DNA from: Myxocyprinus asiaticus
Taxonomy: Eukaryota > Chordata > Actinopteri > Cypriniformes > Catostomidae
Assembly: GCF_019703515.2 (NCBI RefSeq)
Contig: NC_059373.1
Coordinates: 18,500,281-18,564,280, forward strand
Length of the DNA: 64,000 nt
Direction: 5' to 3'
Below, piece after piece: positions 1 to 20,300 of the stretch (within the stretch, counting starts at the first letter, position 1; each line of letters begins with the position of its first letter). A program made the position numbers and the translations under genes. The notes beneath the pieces were generated by a model. It was not told the origin of the DNA. It made no database searches and saw only the letters and a program-made list of their open reading frames with translations.

Positions 1-165
1 ACTTGAGCACACCTACACAATGTAACAACATCCAGGTAGGAGAAAATCCTAAGGAAGGAATGAAGGAAGGATGGAAAGATGGATGGATAATGAAGGTTAT
101 TACAATGCAATCTGCCATATATTGCAATAAGTGCATCTGATCACACATTATTGTGACTGACTCAC

Positions 166-859
166 CTGAGCAGAAGCTCTTTGGGAAGTTTTTTGTTGAT
201 TGGGGCCTCATCACTGTTTGAGAACACCTGGAAAATATGAAATCAAAGAGATGCTTTCTTATGGCATCGGTTATGCCGGTACACAGCTAATAAGCTCAGT
301 GTTGTTTCAGACACGCCTTGGCCTGGTCCAACTTTACATTTGACACTTATACAAGAGGGGCGAATAGGGAGTGTCTGCAACAGTGACTAAATGAGCCTTC
401 ATTAGATAACCCTGTTAGATTATGACACATTCTCAAGCCCTCGCAGTCAAGATACGTAAGCAAGCCTATCAGCTTGATATAAACTCCACGAGCAGCAGCC
501 AACTCCAACGTTAAACGGATTCAGGCGCAGCGCCCGTTGCTGACACGGTCAGCTGGTGCCGTTGTGTTAGGACGGGATTACCCTTGACGAACAAAAGCCT
601 CAACACGGCACGTAAAAATAGAGCCGTGCTCGGTCCAAAACACACAGTCCCTTCCAGACATACACGCACGCGCACCCACCAACACAAACACACACACACT
701 CAAATGCACAAAGATGCGCTTCAACACACTGTCATCCCTCAGACAAGCCTGCCACCGCCCGTTTTCGTTTGCTCGGACAAACTATAACAGCTAAACTCCC
801 ATGTCCACGGTTCACTCGATATGGTTTACCTCAAATCTGCTCTTGGTGATGCCGTTCAT
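166..859 (-). CDS. fbxl2: F-box and leucine-rich repeat protein 2-like, 5' part (two coding exons)
   Basis: Substrate-recognition subunit of SCF ubiquitin ligases. Only the N-terminus lies here. Coding exon 1 is 859-830 (MNGITKSRFE) with donor GTAAAC. Coding exon 2 is 227-166 (VFSNSDEAPINKKLPKELLL plus two bases of the next codon) with acceptor TTCCAG and donor GTGAGT. The exon-2 peptide is the highly conserved start of the FBXL2/FBXL20 F-box; the exon-1 peptide resembles the FBXL20 N-terminus. The remaining F-box, the LRRs and any CAAX tail lie left of base 1. FBXL2 is preferred over FBXL20 because susd5 and crtap follow, as on human 3p22. ATG 859 is chosen by family similarity, although the frame stays open upstream to an ATG at 1093. 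The gene is divergent from susd5. Confidence 0.78.
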
Positions 860-879
860 GTCTGTTGCAGTGTCAACAA

Positions 880-1140
880 TAAAGACAGTCCGGCGACGCG
901 AGCGCTGCGCACAGCGACGTTTGGTCGTTTTGTCAGCGTTGGTGATCAAACTATCACGGGACAGAAGCGCAGGTGTAACGAGTGACTTGCTAGCGGTTCG
1001 TGTCTGTGCTGGTAACCGGAGAAATCCCGGGCTGGCCGCCGTCCGTGCGCTCCGCTTTGAACCATCACACAGCCAAAATAACAATAATAACATGGACGGA
1101 GCAGACTGCTACTGCTCTAACCTCACTTCCGCCTCGCGAG
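880..1140 (-). promoter_or_regulatory. CpG-rich probable promoter/5'UTR of the fbxl2-like gene
   Basis: This GC- and CpG-rich block is far richer in CG than the surrounding AT-rich DNA. It lies immediately upstream of the minus-strand start at 859. CpG-island character next to a first coding exon suggests promoter plus 5'UTR. No TATA box was identified. This is inference from composition and position. Confidence 0.45.
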
Positions 1141-1724
1141 CAGCCTCTCTGACTACATTTCCGTTCAAGCGCAAATTCCTGCCTGAAGTGTGTGTGCTTA
1201 ATCTTCAAACGACACCAATAAAATTTAAGGGGTGTCTGGCATGTTATCTTAAAATACTCTCCTCTTATTTAGCACTTGGGTGAAGATGCACTCTTGAGCT
1301 TTCAAGGGCCCAAAAGAGTGGCTGATGTGACGTCACTTTTGCGGGAAAAACACGCGTGGTGGATTTGTTTTGATAATGGTGACGCGTCGATTGGCACAGA
1401 TGAAAACGCATGTACGTTGGAAATGGAAGTGTCTCACACGGGCAACGGAGATGGGACACTTTTCCTTAAAGATAATAAGGACCATCAACGATAATATTTT
1501 AACTTTTTTTTTTTTAAATCAAAGGTTATAATTCCTGCTGTATACACGATATAATGCTTTTGTAGGTCTTGAACAGGTACAACGTATACTGTCTTTGTAA
1601 ATTGTGTCAAAGAAAATGATCTGCATTATGTCAGCATAAGTTCACATGAGTCTGACTGCTGTAAGATGTTCATTTTGTACATTAATGTGAAAAAGTTTTT
1701 TTAAAAACCAGCACTGGATTGAAA

Positions 1725-2741
1725 TTAAAGGGATAGTTCATCCAAAAATTAGAATGAATAATTATTCACCATCATGCCATCCCAGATGTGTCGTGTGTTA
1801 CTTTCTTTCTACTGCTGAACACAAACGAAGATTTCTATAAGAATATCTCAGCTCTGTAGGCCCATACAATGCAAGTGAATGGTGGCCAGAACTTTGAAGC
1901 TCAAAAAAGCACATAAAGACAGCATAAAAGTAATCCATACGACTCCAGTGGTTTAATCCATGACTTCTGAAGTGATATGATAGGTGTGGGTGAGAAATAG
2001 ATCAATATTTAAAGGGATAATTCACTCGTTTTTCACTGTACATCTTGCTATTGCAGTCTCTAGGCACGATTATGATTTCAAGATCAGTTACACTTCATAG
2101 TGCTTGATGCATGCACAGAGCGAAACGTGATGCTGCTAGGTTGTGTAATCGAGCATGAAATCATGATTTCCAAGGAGATTGCTGATGCCAATATTTATTG
2201 TGAAGAAGAAGTTGGTATGTTCTCACCCAAAACCAATTAGATCCAGGAGCGGACTGGCCATCGGGAGAACCGGGACTTTTCCCGATGGGTCGGCCGTGAA
2301 ACTGGGCCGAATGGGCCGCGATAAGCTGAAATGGGCCGCCGCATTATGCAGAACGGGCCACAAAACAGCACCGCGATATGCCGAAGGGGGCAGCGATATG
2401 CAGAAAAGGACAGCGACACCAACAACCTTTGGGCCAGTTTCTATGTAAAATCCCGGGCCGATTTCTCTTCCCAGTCCGCCCCTGATTAGATTGCTTTAGA
2501 ATACATGGATTAAACCATTGAATTTTATGGATTACTTTTGTGCTGCCTTTATGTGCTTTTTGGACCTTCAAAGTTTTGTTCACCATTCACTTGCCTTGTG
2601 AGGACCAACAGTGCAGAGATATTCTTCTAAAAATCTTCATTTTTGTTCTACAGAAGAAAGAAAGTCATACACATCTGGGATGGCATGAGGGTAAGTAAAT
2701 AATGAGAGAATTTTCATTTTTGGGTGAACTATCCCTTAAAG
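1725..2741. repeat. Foldback MITE copy with long inverted ends (family A)
   Basis: The left end reads TTAAAGGGATAGTTCATCC and the right end is its inverted counterpart (GGGTGAACTATCCCTTAA). Inside each end lies a further inverted stretch around CATGCCATCCCAGATGTG / CACATCTGGGATGGCATG. This is a non-autonomous DNA-transposon-like family; complete or half copies recur near 2868, 15930, 32190/38028, 45058, 50718 and 58716. The unit is interrupted at 2244 by a different element. No transposase frame is present. Confidence 0.75.
2244..2484. mobile_element. 241-bp GC-rich non-autonomous hAT-like element
   Basis: The element begins CAGGAGCGGACTGG and ends CCAGTCCGCCCCTG, an inverted pair with one mismatch. 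It is flanked by near-identical 8-bp duplications, ATTAGATC (2236-2243) and ATTAGATT (2485-2492). An 8-bp duplication with CAG...CTG ends is characteristic of the hAT superfamily. It inserted into the foldback copy 1725-2741 and is much richer in GC than its host. It has no coding capacity. Confidence 0.75.
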
Positions 2742-2867
2742 TCCTTTTGTACAATAAATTATCTTAGCTGCCCCAGGTGGCAATATCCACAAAGAACGCA
2801 AGTTACCAAAAACAAAAAGAATGTGAAAGTGGAAATGTATAGTAAATAATAATAATAAAAAAGACTT

Positions 2868-3126
2868 AAATATTGATCTGTTTCTCAACCACTCCTACCA
2901 TGTAACTTCTGAAGACATGGATTTAACCACTGGAGACATATGGATTATTGTTATGCTGCCTTTATGTGGTTTTTGGAGCTTCAAAGTTCTGGCCATCATT
3001 CACTTGCATTGAGATATTCTTCAAATAATCTTTGTTTGTGTTCTGCAGAAAAAAAAGAAAGACCTGGGATGGCATTACGGTGAGCAAATGATGAGAGAAT
3101 TGTATTTTTTGGGTGAACCCTTTAAA
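2868..3126. repeat. Partial copy of foldback family A
   Basis: Sequence from the body through to the right inverted end (GATGGCATTACGG ... TTTGGGTGAACCCTTTAAA) matches the right half of the copy at 1725-2741. The left end is not found. It is a truncated member. Confidence 0.6.
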
Positions 3127-4189
3127 TGGACAGAGTAAATAATTTTGACTTCTGCGCTTTGTCAGCACACCAGCAGAGGGCGAAAGATTGCACCTGTAAT
3201 TAACTTGGTGAGTGTCAGTTTACGGTCATTATTCGCTTTTTGGAACATTGAAGTGAATGTGTATTTAGAGCGCGAGAGATCAGGCGTAAGCACGCGCGCG
3301 TGCGCGTGCCTGCTTTAGCTGTATTTGTTTGGCTAAAGCCTCGATGAAAATAATAAGGTTAGGAATTAGGGGCACACGCAGCTCCGTAATTAAAGTAAAT
3401 AACAGTAGAAGTTCAGTTCAGACATCCCCAGCCTGTGCTGGCCACAGTCCTGCCACTTTCTCATTAAAAAACAAACATACTTGCTAGTTCACACACTCAC
3501 TATCTCTTTCTCCAGCACAGACATTCAGATAAAAAGCCTTTGAAATGGTATGAATGTGTTTAGGAGTGTGTGTTTGTGGGCGGTGGTGGGGGGCAAAGAC
3601 ACCTATTATGCTTTCGAGTCTCATAGTGTCCAATAGCGCCCAAATTGGGCAGCTTCATCAAAGTCACTGTGTCTTTAGGTTGGCCCGAAGAATTTGCCTG
3701 AATCGCTTTCAGACACAGTTGGTTTTGTCCGACTCGTTTCTGAGCTGTCATGCAGCCAGGCGCTATGGTGACAAGACGCACCTAAATTAAGACTCCGGTC
3801 CGAAAAGAGAGAAAAAAAGTAATTACACGGTGACAAACTTTTTTTTACGTGTTATTGGACCACGGACCATTATGCCCTGGACTCCCCATGGCACACTGGA
3901 ACAATCCCAGTCCTTAGAGCCTCTGTTCTCAGCACAGGTTTTGAGTCATGACGTATTTACTGACAACGCCGTGCGAGTTTTCGCACGAGCGCACCAGCAG
4001 CTCGGTAATGCACTTCTTGGTCAGATAAACCTCCCCTTGCACTTCTGCCACTGCGTATGTTTGTTCTTTTCTCTAGGCTAACAGAATCACCGGACCTGTC
4101 CTTTTGGAGTGCGCAATTAAATTTGGGATTTTCACCTTTCTTCTCTGATTTGGAAAAGTTTACATCAGTTTTCTGTTCAGCTTCACAGC

Positions 4190-12822
<8,633 letters not shown>

Positions 12823-13366
12823 TGGCCATGCACATCCTCACAAACCCACACAGCTTACACAAACATCAATACAAAGCCATTAATGTGTGAACATTACAGT
12901 CTACATTTACACTAACACAAAAAGTGTCCCTGCGTTCAAATCTCCTTCACCACACAAAGTCTGTTGGATAGGATTGTGTAATACTTATTTTTGATAATGT
13001 TTCTGTTTTGTTTTTTCTTTTTCTTTTTTCATTGTATTTTCATTGTATTGTGTTGATAATAATTGACACTTCATAATCTTTCAATTAGGTGTCATGGATC
13101 TAAATGTCTTCTGTTATTTTGGATGGACTGCATTGGACTGCAGGTCATTGCATTTGTATGCATAGTGCCCATATGTCCTTGTTAACAGATTATGTGTATG
13201 TATGTGTTTATAGCTCTGTCCATTAGTGAGTGAGTGTGCGTAAGGAGTGTGTGTATGATTGTGATTTGGCTATATGTATGTGTGTAAGAGACTGAAAGAG
13301 AGAGAAAGAGTGAAAAAGAGAGTGTGGTTGAACTTAGCATTCTGTGCATGTGCATATTGAAAGTTT

Positions 13367-13714
13367 CTAACTCTCACAGACAGGTGAGACATTCTGTTCA
13401 GAGGAACTGAGGGTGAATTCTGATTGGCTTTCAGCACATATATGCCTAGCGCTCGCAGAATAAATAGCTTTTTCATCCCTAAATTTAGAATACAATGAGC
13501 ATTTGTTCAGTTTAAGCCTTTTTCCTATAAATAAGTCCAGTTTTTTGTGGTTGGGCTCAGGACTCTATTGAAAGAATTTAACTCACAGACAGGTGAGACA
13601 TTCTGGTCAGAGGAACTGTGGGTGGATTCTGATTAGATTTCAACATATATAGAGCTTGTATAATGAATAGCTGTCACCCACCAGTTTAGAATACCATGAG
13701 CATTTGTTCAATTT
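13367..13714. repeat. Locally duplicated ~140-bp block in the susd5 3' region
   Basis: Copy 1 (13367-13513) and copy 2 (13579-13714) share ACAGACAGGTGAGACATTCT, then CAGAGGAACTG, GATTCTGATT and ATGAGCATTTGTTCA in the same order, with small indels between. About 65 bp of unrelated sequence separates them. They are diverged direct repeats. Confidence 0.8.
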
Positions 13715-15929
13715 CTTTAAGTCTATATCAACACTAATCCATTTTTGTTTGAAAATGCATTGATTTCGCTATATGTTTACGCCTCTCATCCACACTGAAA
13801 CAGGGTTTTCCTCCACTGAAAACTGAGAATTTTGAAAACTCTCTCTAGTACCGCATACTTTGCAAAACTATGACATTATGAAACAGATAATGGACGTTTC
13901 AAAATTAAACGAATTAGTGTGGACAAGGCCTAAAAGTTCATGATAGCATTGAAGTATACTTAGATTTAAGGAACCGTTAGGAAAAGTCATAAATTAATAT
14001 TTTATATGTCTTAAAGCCAGTATTACACTCCTCACTTAGGTATCAAATAAAATATTAAATAATTAATTATTATACTTTTTCACAATTGTGTGATTGGTTT
14101 AAACAAAAAACAAACCAAAAAATAAAATAAAAAAATAAAAAAACATTTTGCCCCTCAAAGTAACGATCAAGTCATTATTCATCTCAAACTAAATTTATAA
14201 GGGATATTTGTATCAGATGTTTATTACAAATGATTTTTTTGACATTTTAAAACCAGTTAATTAAAACAAAACAAAACAAAACAAAACAGAAATCACATAA
14301 TGTGTCAAAACTATTGTCAGTGTTTAATTAAAGCTGTAATCGGTAATGTTATTTTTTGGGGGATTTACAGCTGAAATCAAATACATATATAGAATGCTAA
14401 GATGTTTTTGTTTTCCCACACATTTCAATTGTGATTTTAGTTTATAAAAGATCTAGTGAAGCTAGATTAGTCAGGCTATTTTCAACATGTTGTTAGTAAC
14501 AAAGTCTTAAATTGTTGTTTGATTTTATCATAAATGAATAAGTAAGAGTGGAGTAACATGTTTAACTTTTGTTTTGCAGAGTAATTTTTCAATACTTTAA
14601 AGATCAGCTGATGTACACAAAATTAACTTTATTTAACTGTTAAGATATGTTTGAAGGTTGTTTGTTACGTAAGGTGCATTATTTTTTTTCATGTTTAAAA
14701 TATATATATATATATTTCCAGAACTGTGCAGCTGATGTTATATTAGCTTTGTTCTTATTGTAGAATAGGCCTATACACTCTGACTGTGTTATCTGAAATA
14801 ACTCTCTGTTTAGTTGAGAGGTTATATGGTCTCATTTACTTACAAAACATAAGTCAGATCAAAACAGAATATAGGACATAATTTAATGTCATTGCAAATT
14901 TCTGGTGTCTAATTTCTAGTAGATTTAATGCAAAGTATTGTGAACCATTAAAAGTTTAGATGAAAAAAATAAAATAAAATCAGTTCCACTGGGCTCTTGT
15001 GCTGGTCAACGCATTAAGGCAATTTTGATTGTTTATAAGCTTTGTGAGGAAATAACCTAGGAAAGACTGGCCCAAATGAACACTTTCCAACTTGAAGTAA
15101 CAAATAGATACTTCATAACCATTTTGGGGCACTTGTGGCAATTGGAACTCAACATTTTATTTGTGCTGAAATCATATCAAAGTTGTTTTTCTGAATTGTT
15201 AAAGTGTTGCTTTTTTTTTTGTGATTGTTGATTGAGTTGTCTCTGAATAGAGTTCTTGAGTGAATGAGTGAAATCTTTTCATCTGTGATTTGTTCATTTG
15301 CATTAGAAGTCAAAACTGCTTGTTAATATCTCCCATTACACAGTAACAATGTCAGTTAAATGTGACATGAGGGTATCTGACTAAATATAGCTGTGAAAAA
15401 CTAACTGACCCTTAACAAATAAATTACTTTGGGGGAAAAATGTCAGCTTTAGTTTTCTTTAGTGTCAACATTGTCGTGGGAGCTAAAGTAAGCTTAAAAA
15501 AATAATTTCCTTTCTAAAATAAGACTGCAAACATTTGCATAGTGTGGTCAGGTGTCTCTGTATGTGTGTAAGGTCTGTAAGGCCAGCAGGGCTTAACCTG
15601 ATGTCATGGGAGAGAGAAAGAGGTAGTCATTGATTAGACTATTTGAACTGTTGTTTTATGTTTTCTGTGTATATTCTGTCACTTTTAGACAGTAAAACAA
15701 AGAGTCTCAGAAAAACTTTACACAGTGGGAGAATAGAGACTTGTATAAATGTGTTTGAACATGGAGTATCTGTGCAGTTTATCACACCATAGTAGGAAAA
15801 ACCCACAGGGATAAGAAGAAAAGGGGGGATGTGGTTTGGGAGTGAGCGAGGTGGAGGGAGGCTGGACATGAGTACATGAGTGTGTACACATGCTTAAGGT
15901 CCAGTGTTGGATGAGAACAGACCAAAATT

Positions 15930-16371
15930 AATTGCAGTCTCTAGGCACAATCGTGATTTCAAGCTTGTTTTCTAGTGCTTGATGCATACGGAAAGCTCTA
16001 GATGGCGCTATAGGAAGTGTAATCGAGTTTGAAATCATGATCACCAAGGAGACTGCTGTCAAGATTTATAATGAAAAAAGAGTTACATTTTGGTCTGTTC
16101 TCACCCAAAACCAACTGGATCACTTCAGAAGACATGGATTAAACCACTGGAGTTTGATGGATTATGTTTATGCTGACTAGATCTGCTTTTTGGAGCTTCA
16201 AAAGGCCTGGCCAACTTTCACTTGCATTGTGTGGACCAACAGAGCAGAAATATTCTTCTAAAAATCTTCATTTGTGTTCTGCAGAAGAAAGAAATTCATA
16301 CACATCTGGGATGGCATGAGGGTGAGTAAATGATGAGAGAATTTTCATTTTTGGGTGAACTATTCCTTTGA
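15930..16371. repeat. Half copy of foldback family A
   Basis: The right end (GATGGCATGAGGGTGAGTAA ... TTTTGGGTGAACTATTCCTT) and interior match the right part of the 1725-2741 copy, including CAGTCTCTAGGCAC near its start. The left inverted end is absent. Confidence 0.65.
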
Positions 16372-16694
16372 GTCTTTGGTAAGTACATGAGTTTGTATGA
16401 TTTCATCGATCATCCTAAACTTTTATTGTATTCTGTTTCACACATATTTTGAAATATTGACAAATGAACCTTTGTGAAGTTATCAGCAACATATTTAAGC
16501 CATTATTTGGTACAAAAAGATTGTGTGAGGCTTGTCAAAAAATTGACAAAGACAAAGGTGTCTTAATGCTAATCTATTCTTCCAAAATGCCAAGGATTTT
16601 ATAAAGATACTGAAGCACACCCACAAGCAGCTTTTTTTATCCAGTGATGAAAATATTACTGCATGCCACTTCAGGTAAAAAAATAAAATAAATA

Positions 16695-16726
<32 letters not shown>

Positions 16727-17313
16727 TGACTAAAACAATACAACAAGAAAGGTATAGAATATGACTGTTGATTATTTTGGTCATGTTGAGTCATAATTAC
16801 AGAACTTTAGGCATTATTGTTCTTATTCACATTATTTATTAAAATAACATCTGCATCTGAAATTATCAGCCAAAGAATACAACATTTTCAGTGTTTAATC
16901 AGTTCTTGTAGCTCAGGTCTGCCCAAATATCCTCACTTTCCATACTAGATGGTACAGAGACATCCCAAAATGATCTAAACTTGGATACTCTATATTAAAT
17001 TAGTTTAAAATCAGCATTGGAAAGCAAAGAACAATCAAAAGACCCTTTATTAAAACAATCCAACCAACAAATAAAAACATGGCAGTGATTTCTCACAGTG
17101 AGTTGACAGTGACTGATATTCAGATTAATCATTATCTTTTTGAGCTTTTGATGTATGTGCAATATGTACTTGTAAAAGATTCTAACGCTTCCAGTCAATC
17201 ACCAATCCCAAAATAAATACAAGAGCGACAATGGTAAAGTATGGAAAATACCTTTGTGACCTTTTCACTCTTCAATAATATTTTTTTTATTCAGTGCACA
17301 TGCAATATTTGTC

Positions 17314-20300
17314 TTACTCAGCATCAAGGAATTCATCAAGAAACTCTAAAACTTCACCCTGGAACAAAAAAAAAAGGGAGTTGGAGAAACAGGGAGGGAG
17401 AGAGAATGGTTGGTTTTAATGTTAAGAACTGTTTATTTTAAATCTACAGTCATTTCACTGCACTCCAATGGAACAATGCTTAAAATAAAATATATTCCAC
17501 TACTAGAGAGCGGTGTGAAGCTGCGAATGTCTAATCAACCACAGGGTTACCCTGTAAGCATGGGCTACACCCCAGTGCACAAAAGTTTTATTACAACTAC
17601 TTCTCTGAGGACTATAGCTCCACACACGTGAATATTCAACAAACCACCCCAATCAAAAAATTCTTAAACACTGTGCAACTCTCACCTCATCATCCTGCAG
17701 GAGCTTCTGTTTGGCAAATTCCAGAAGCTGCAGCTGTAATGTTGTCTGATTGTGGTACCGAACTGCCTCCTGTCAACATATGAACACACATTATCAGTAA
17801 AACATCAGACTTTGAAAGGAAACTGCTCAGGCAGTGGCATTTGAATTGAGGCACTCACCACTCTAGGCAAGAAGTCCTCATCGGTGAGACCAAATTTATC
17901 TCTATGGTAATGATAATACTCCACATTATTCTTCATCACCTCATCATTGGGATCAAAGAGCATGTAGCTGGCCACACATGGTACAGCATTCTTTAAATCA
18001 TTCACTGAAGGAGATTGAAGACGTTATTGACATTCAGTGTTCACATATGTAGTTTAAAGGTTAAGTGTGTAATTCCTAAACCACTAGAATCATTAAACAG
18101 GATTGCAAAAATTAAGTTGCAAAATTATTTACCAAACACTCTCCCCATCTGCCATTGGTCATCGCAGTGTTTATACATTTCAAGGAAATAAACATACTAA
18201 TGGCTTACTTTTAACTGTCTCCGCATATTAAGCTGGGATAGGAGAAAGTATTTTAAAAATCTTCAACTTTAAACAGAGAATCTTTTAGACTTACATTTGT
18301 AATAGGCAAACTGGAGATAGTGATACATGGTTGCCACAAATTTCTCAACAACAAATCCACCAACAACTGGCGTCAGTTCAGTCTCACAGCGAACCTTTCT
18401 CTCCAGAACCTCAGTGTAATGATCTAGAGAGTAAAAAACAGACATGGCAAGTGAGGAAACAATGATGTACCATTGTTGCTATGTTTCAGCTAATGTTACA
18501 AACAATTACAAAGGGAGATGACTGAGAAAAAAGGATACAAAAAGACTGACACAAAAGAGGAAAGCAATGGGTATATGCCAACCTGCAATGGAAGGATAAA
18601 AGTCTTTGAACTCTTTGATCTGTCTGGACCCCTCTGAAGCTGCGATGCACTCGTCAAACACCTTGAAAAAATCTCTCAGTGCCAGCTCCATATCTGACAC
18701 TGATGTTCTGAAGTTATCGCCATTGTACGCCCGGACGGCCCGAATGAACAGCATCTGAACAAGTTGACAACTACCATTAACAATGTCCAAGTCCTAAGTA
18801 TTAAATACTACACATTTATTACAATTATATACATTTAATGGGATAGTTCACCCAAATAAATGGCCCAAATAATTTACTCACTCTCATGTTGCTCCAAATC
18901 CTGTATGACTTTCTTTTGTGGAACACAAAAAGAAGATGTTAGGCAAACTGTTAGCCTCAGTCACCATTCACTTTGATTGTATGGAAAAAAGATGCAGTGA
19001 AAGTGAATGGTGACTGATGCTGTCTAACATCTTTTGTGTTCCACGAAAGAAAGGAAGTCATATTGGTTTGGAACAATATGAAGATGAGTAAATGATGGCA
19101 GATTTTTTATTTTTGGGGGAACTTTCCCTTTAACAGAGCTTGGATTGCAGGGTAAAACAGTAAAATATCTGATGCCAATGCATGTACATTTTAGATCAAG
19201 TTAACATCACTGACATTGTAATTTGTTTGGTTTACATTGCTGACATGGGTTAATTTGCCATTTTAGGCAGAAATGCAAAGACGTTTATTTAAGAATTACT
19301 TTGTAGGGGGCCTGGGTAACTCAGCGAGTATTGACGCTGACTACTAACCCTGGAGTCGTGAGTTCGAATCCAGGGCGTGCTAAGTGACTCCAGCCAGGTC
19401 TCCTAAGCAACCAAATTGGCCCGGATGCTAGGGAGGGTAGAGTCACATGGGGTAACCTCCTTGTGGTCGCTATAATGTGGTACTCGCTCTCGGTGGTGCG
19501 CGTGGTGAGTTGTGCGTGGATGCTGCAGAGAATAGCATGAAGCCTCCACACGCACTATGTCTCCGCGGTAACGCGCTCAACATGCCACATGATAAGATGC
19601 GCGGATTGACGGTCTCAGACGTGGAGGCAACTGAGATTCGTCCTCTGCCACCCGGATTGAGGCGAGTCACTGCGCCACCACGAGGACTTAGAGCGCATTG
19701 GGAATTGGCCATTCCAAATTGGGGAGAAAAATAATTACTTTGTAAACTTTATAAAGTGTCCTGCAAATGCTACCTTCAGAAGTTATTTCTGCTTAATCTA
19801 ACCCAATATTTTTGTTGTTGTAACTTTTGTTGTTGTAAGTTGATTTAGTGATGTTAAATATATTTTTAAGTAGTTTAGAACCAGTTTATTTAGAGGTAAT
19901 CACATGAAGCACATTTTTCCACACACACACACAAAAAAGTTCATCTACAAATTGTGCATCATGTGGTGACATCTAAATTAACTGGCTTGATTCAAGTCAA
20001 AAAATGTATTTAATATCACTGAATCAACCTGATTACATTAGGTTACACCAACAAAACAAAATTTTAAAGGATAGATCAGGTAGAAATATCTTCTTAGGGT
20101 AAAATTTGGAGGGTAAAACTTATTTTTTTTTTTTTACAATGACATTTATTTTCAGTTAATCAATGCTAGATGGATTTGAAGGAATTGATCTCTCAGTGAT
20201 ATACTCGCCCAGTTTATATGTGAATAGATGTCTTGCCTCATATGACTTGGTCTCCAGGTCTTTCATATGTTCCTCAGACCCAGGTAAGCTCTTGTAATAG

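Larger units (their letters stand above)
860..4189. other. Intergenic region between divergent fbxl2 and susd5
   Basis: No protein-coding exon recognised apart from chance ORFs. It holds the fbxl2 CpG-rich block (about 880-1140), foldback repeat copies (1725-2741 and 2868-3126) with a nested GC-rich hAT-like element, and a second short CpG/CG-alternating patch near 3270-3310. The proximal susd5 promoter and 5'UTR (about 3900-4189) follow. Confidence 0.6.
12823..17313. other. 3'-to-3' intergenic region between susd5 and crtap
   Basis: Both genes end into this AT-rich region. It holds the susd5 3'UTR (a candidate AATAAA at 13459-13464), a locally duplicated block (13367-13513 and 13579-13714), an AAAAC microsatellite (about 14263-14287), half a foldback element (15930-16371) and a (TA)n run near 16702-16726. 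A candidate crtap polyadenylation signal on the minus strand (AATAAA at 17291-17286) lies just after the stop. No further gene recognised. Confidence 0.55.

Noticed and set aside
801..1283. 160-codon plus-strand open frame
   Set aside because: It runs antisense to the fbxl2 first exon through CpG-rich promoter DNA and has no recognisable domain; open by composition.
19317..19390. Possible true tRNA gene
   Set aside because: A- and B-box-like words are the head of a SINE with target duplications; the arms do not form a convincing complete tRNA.
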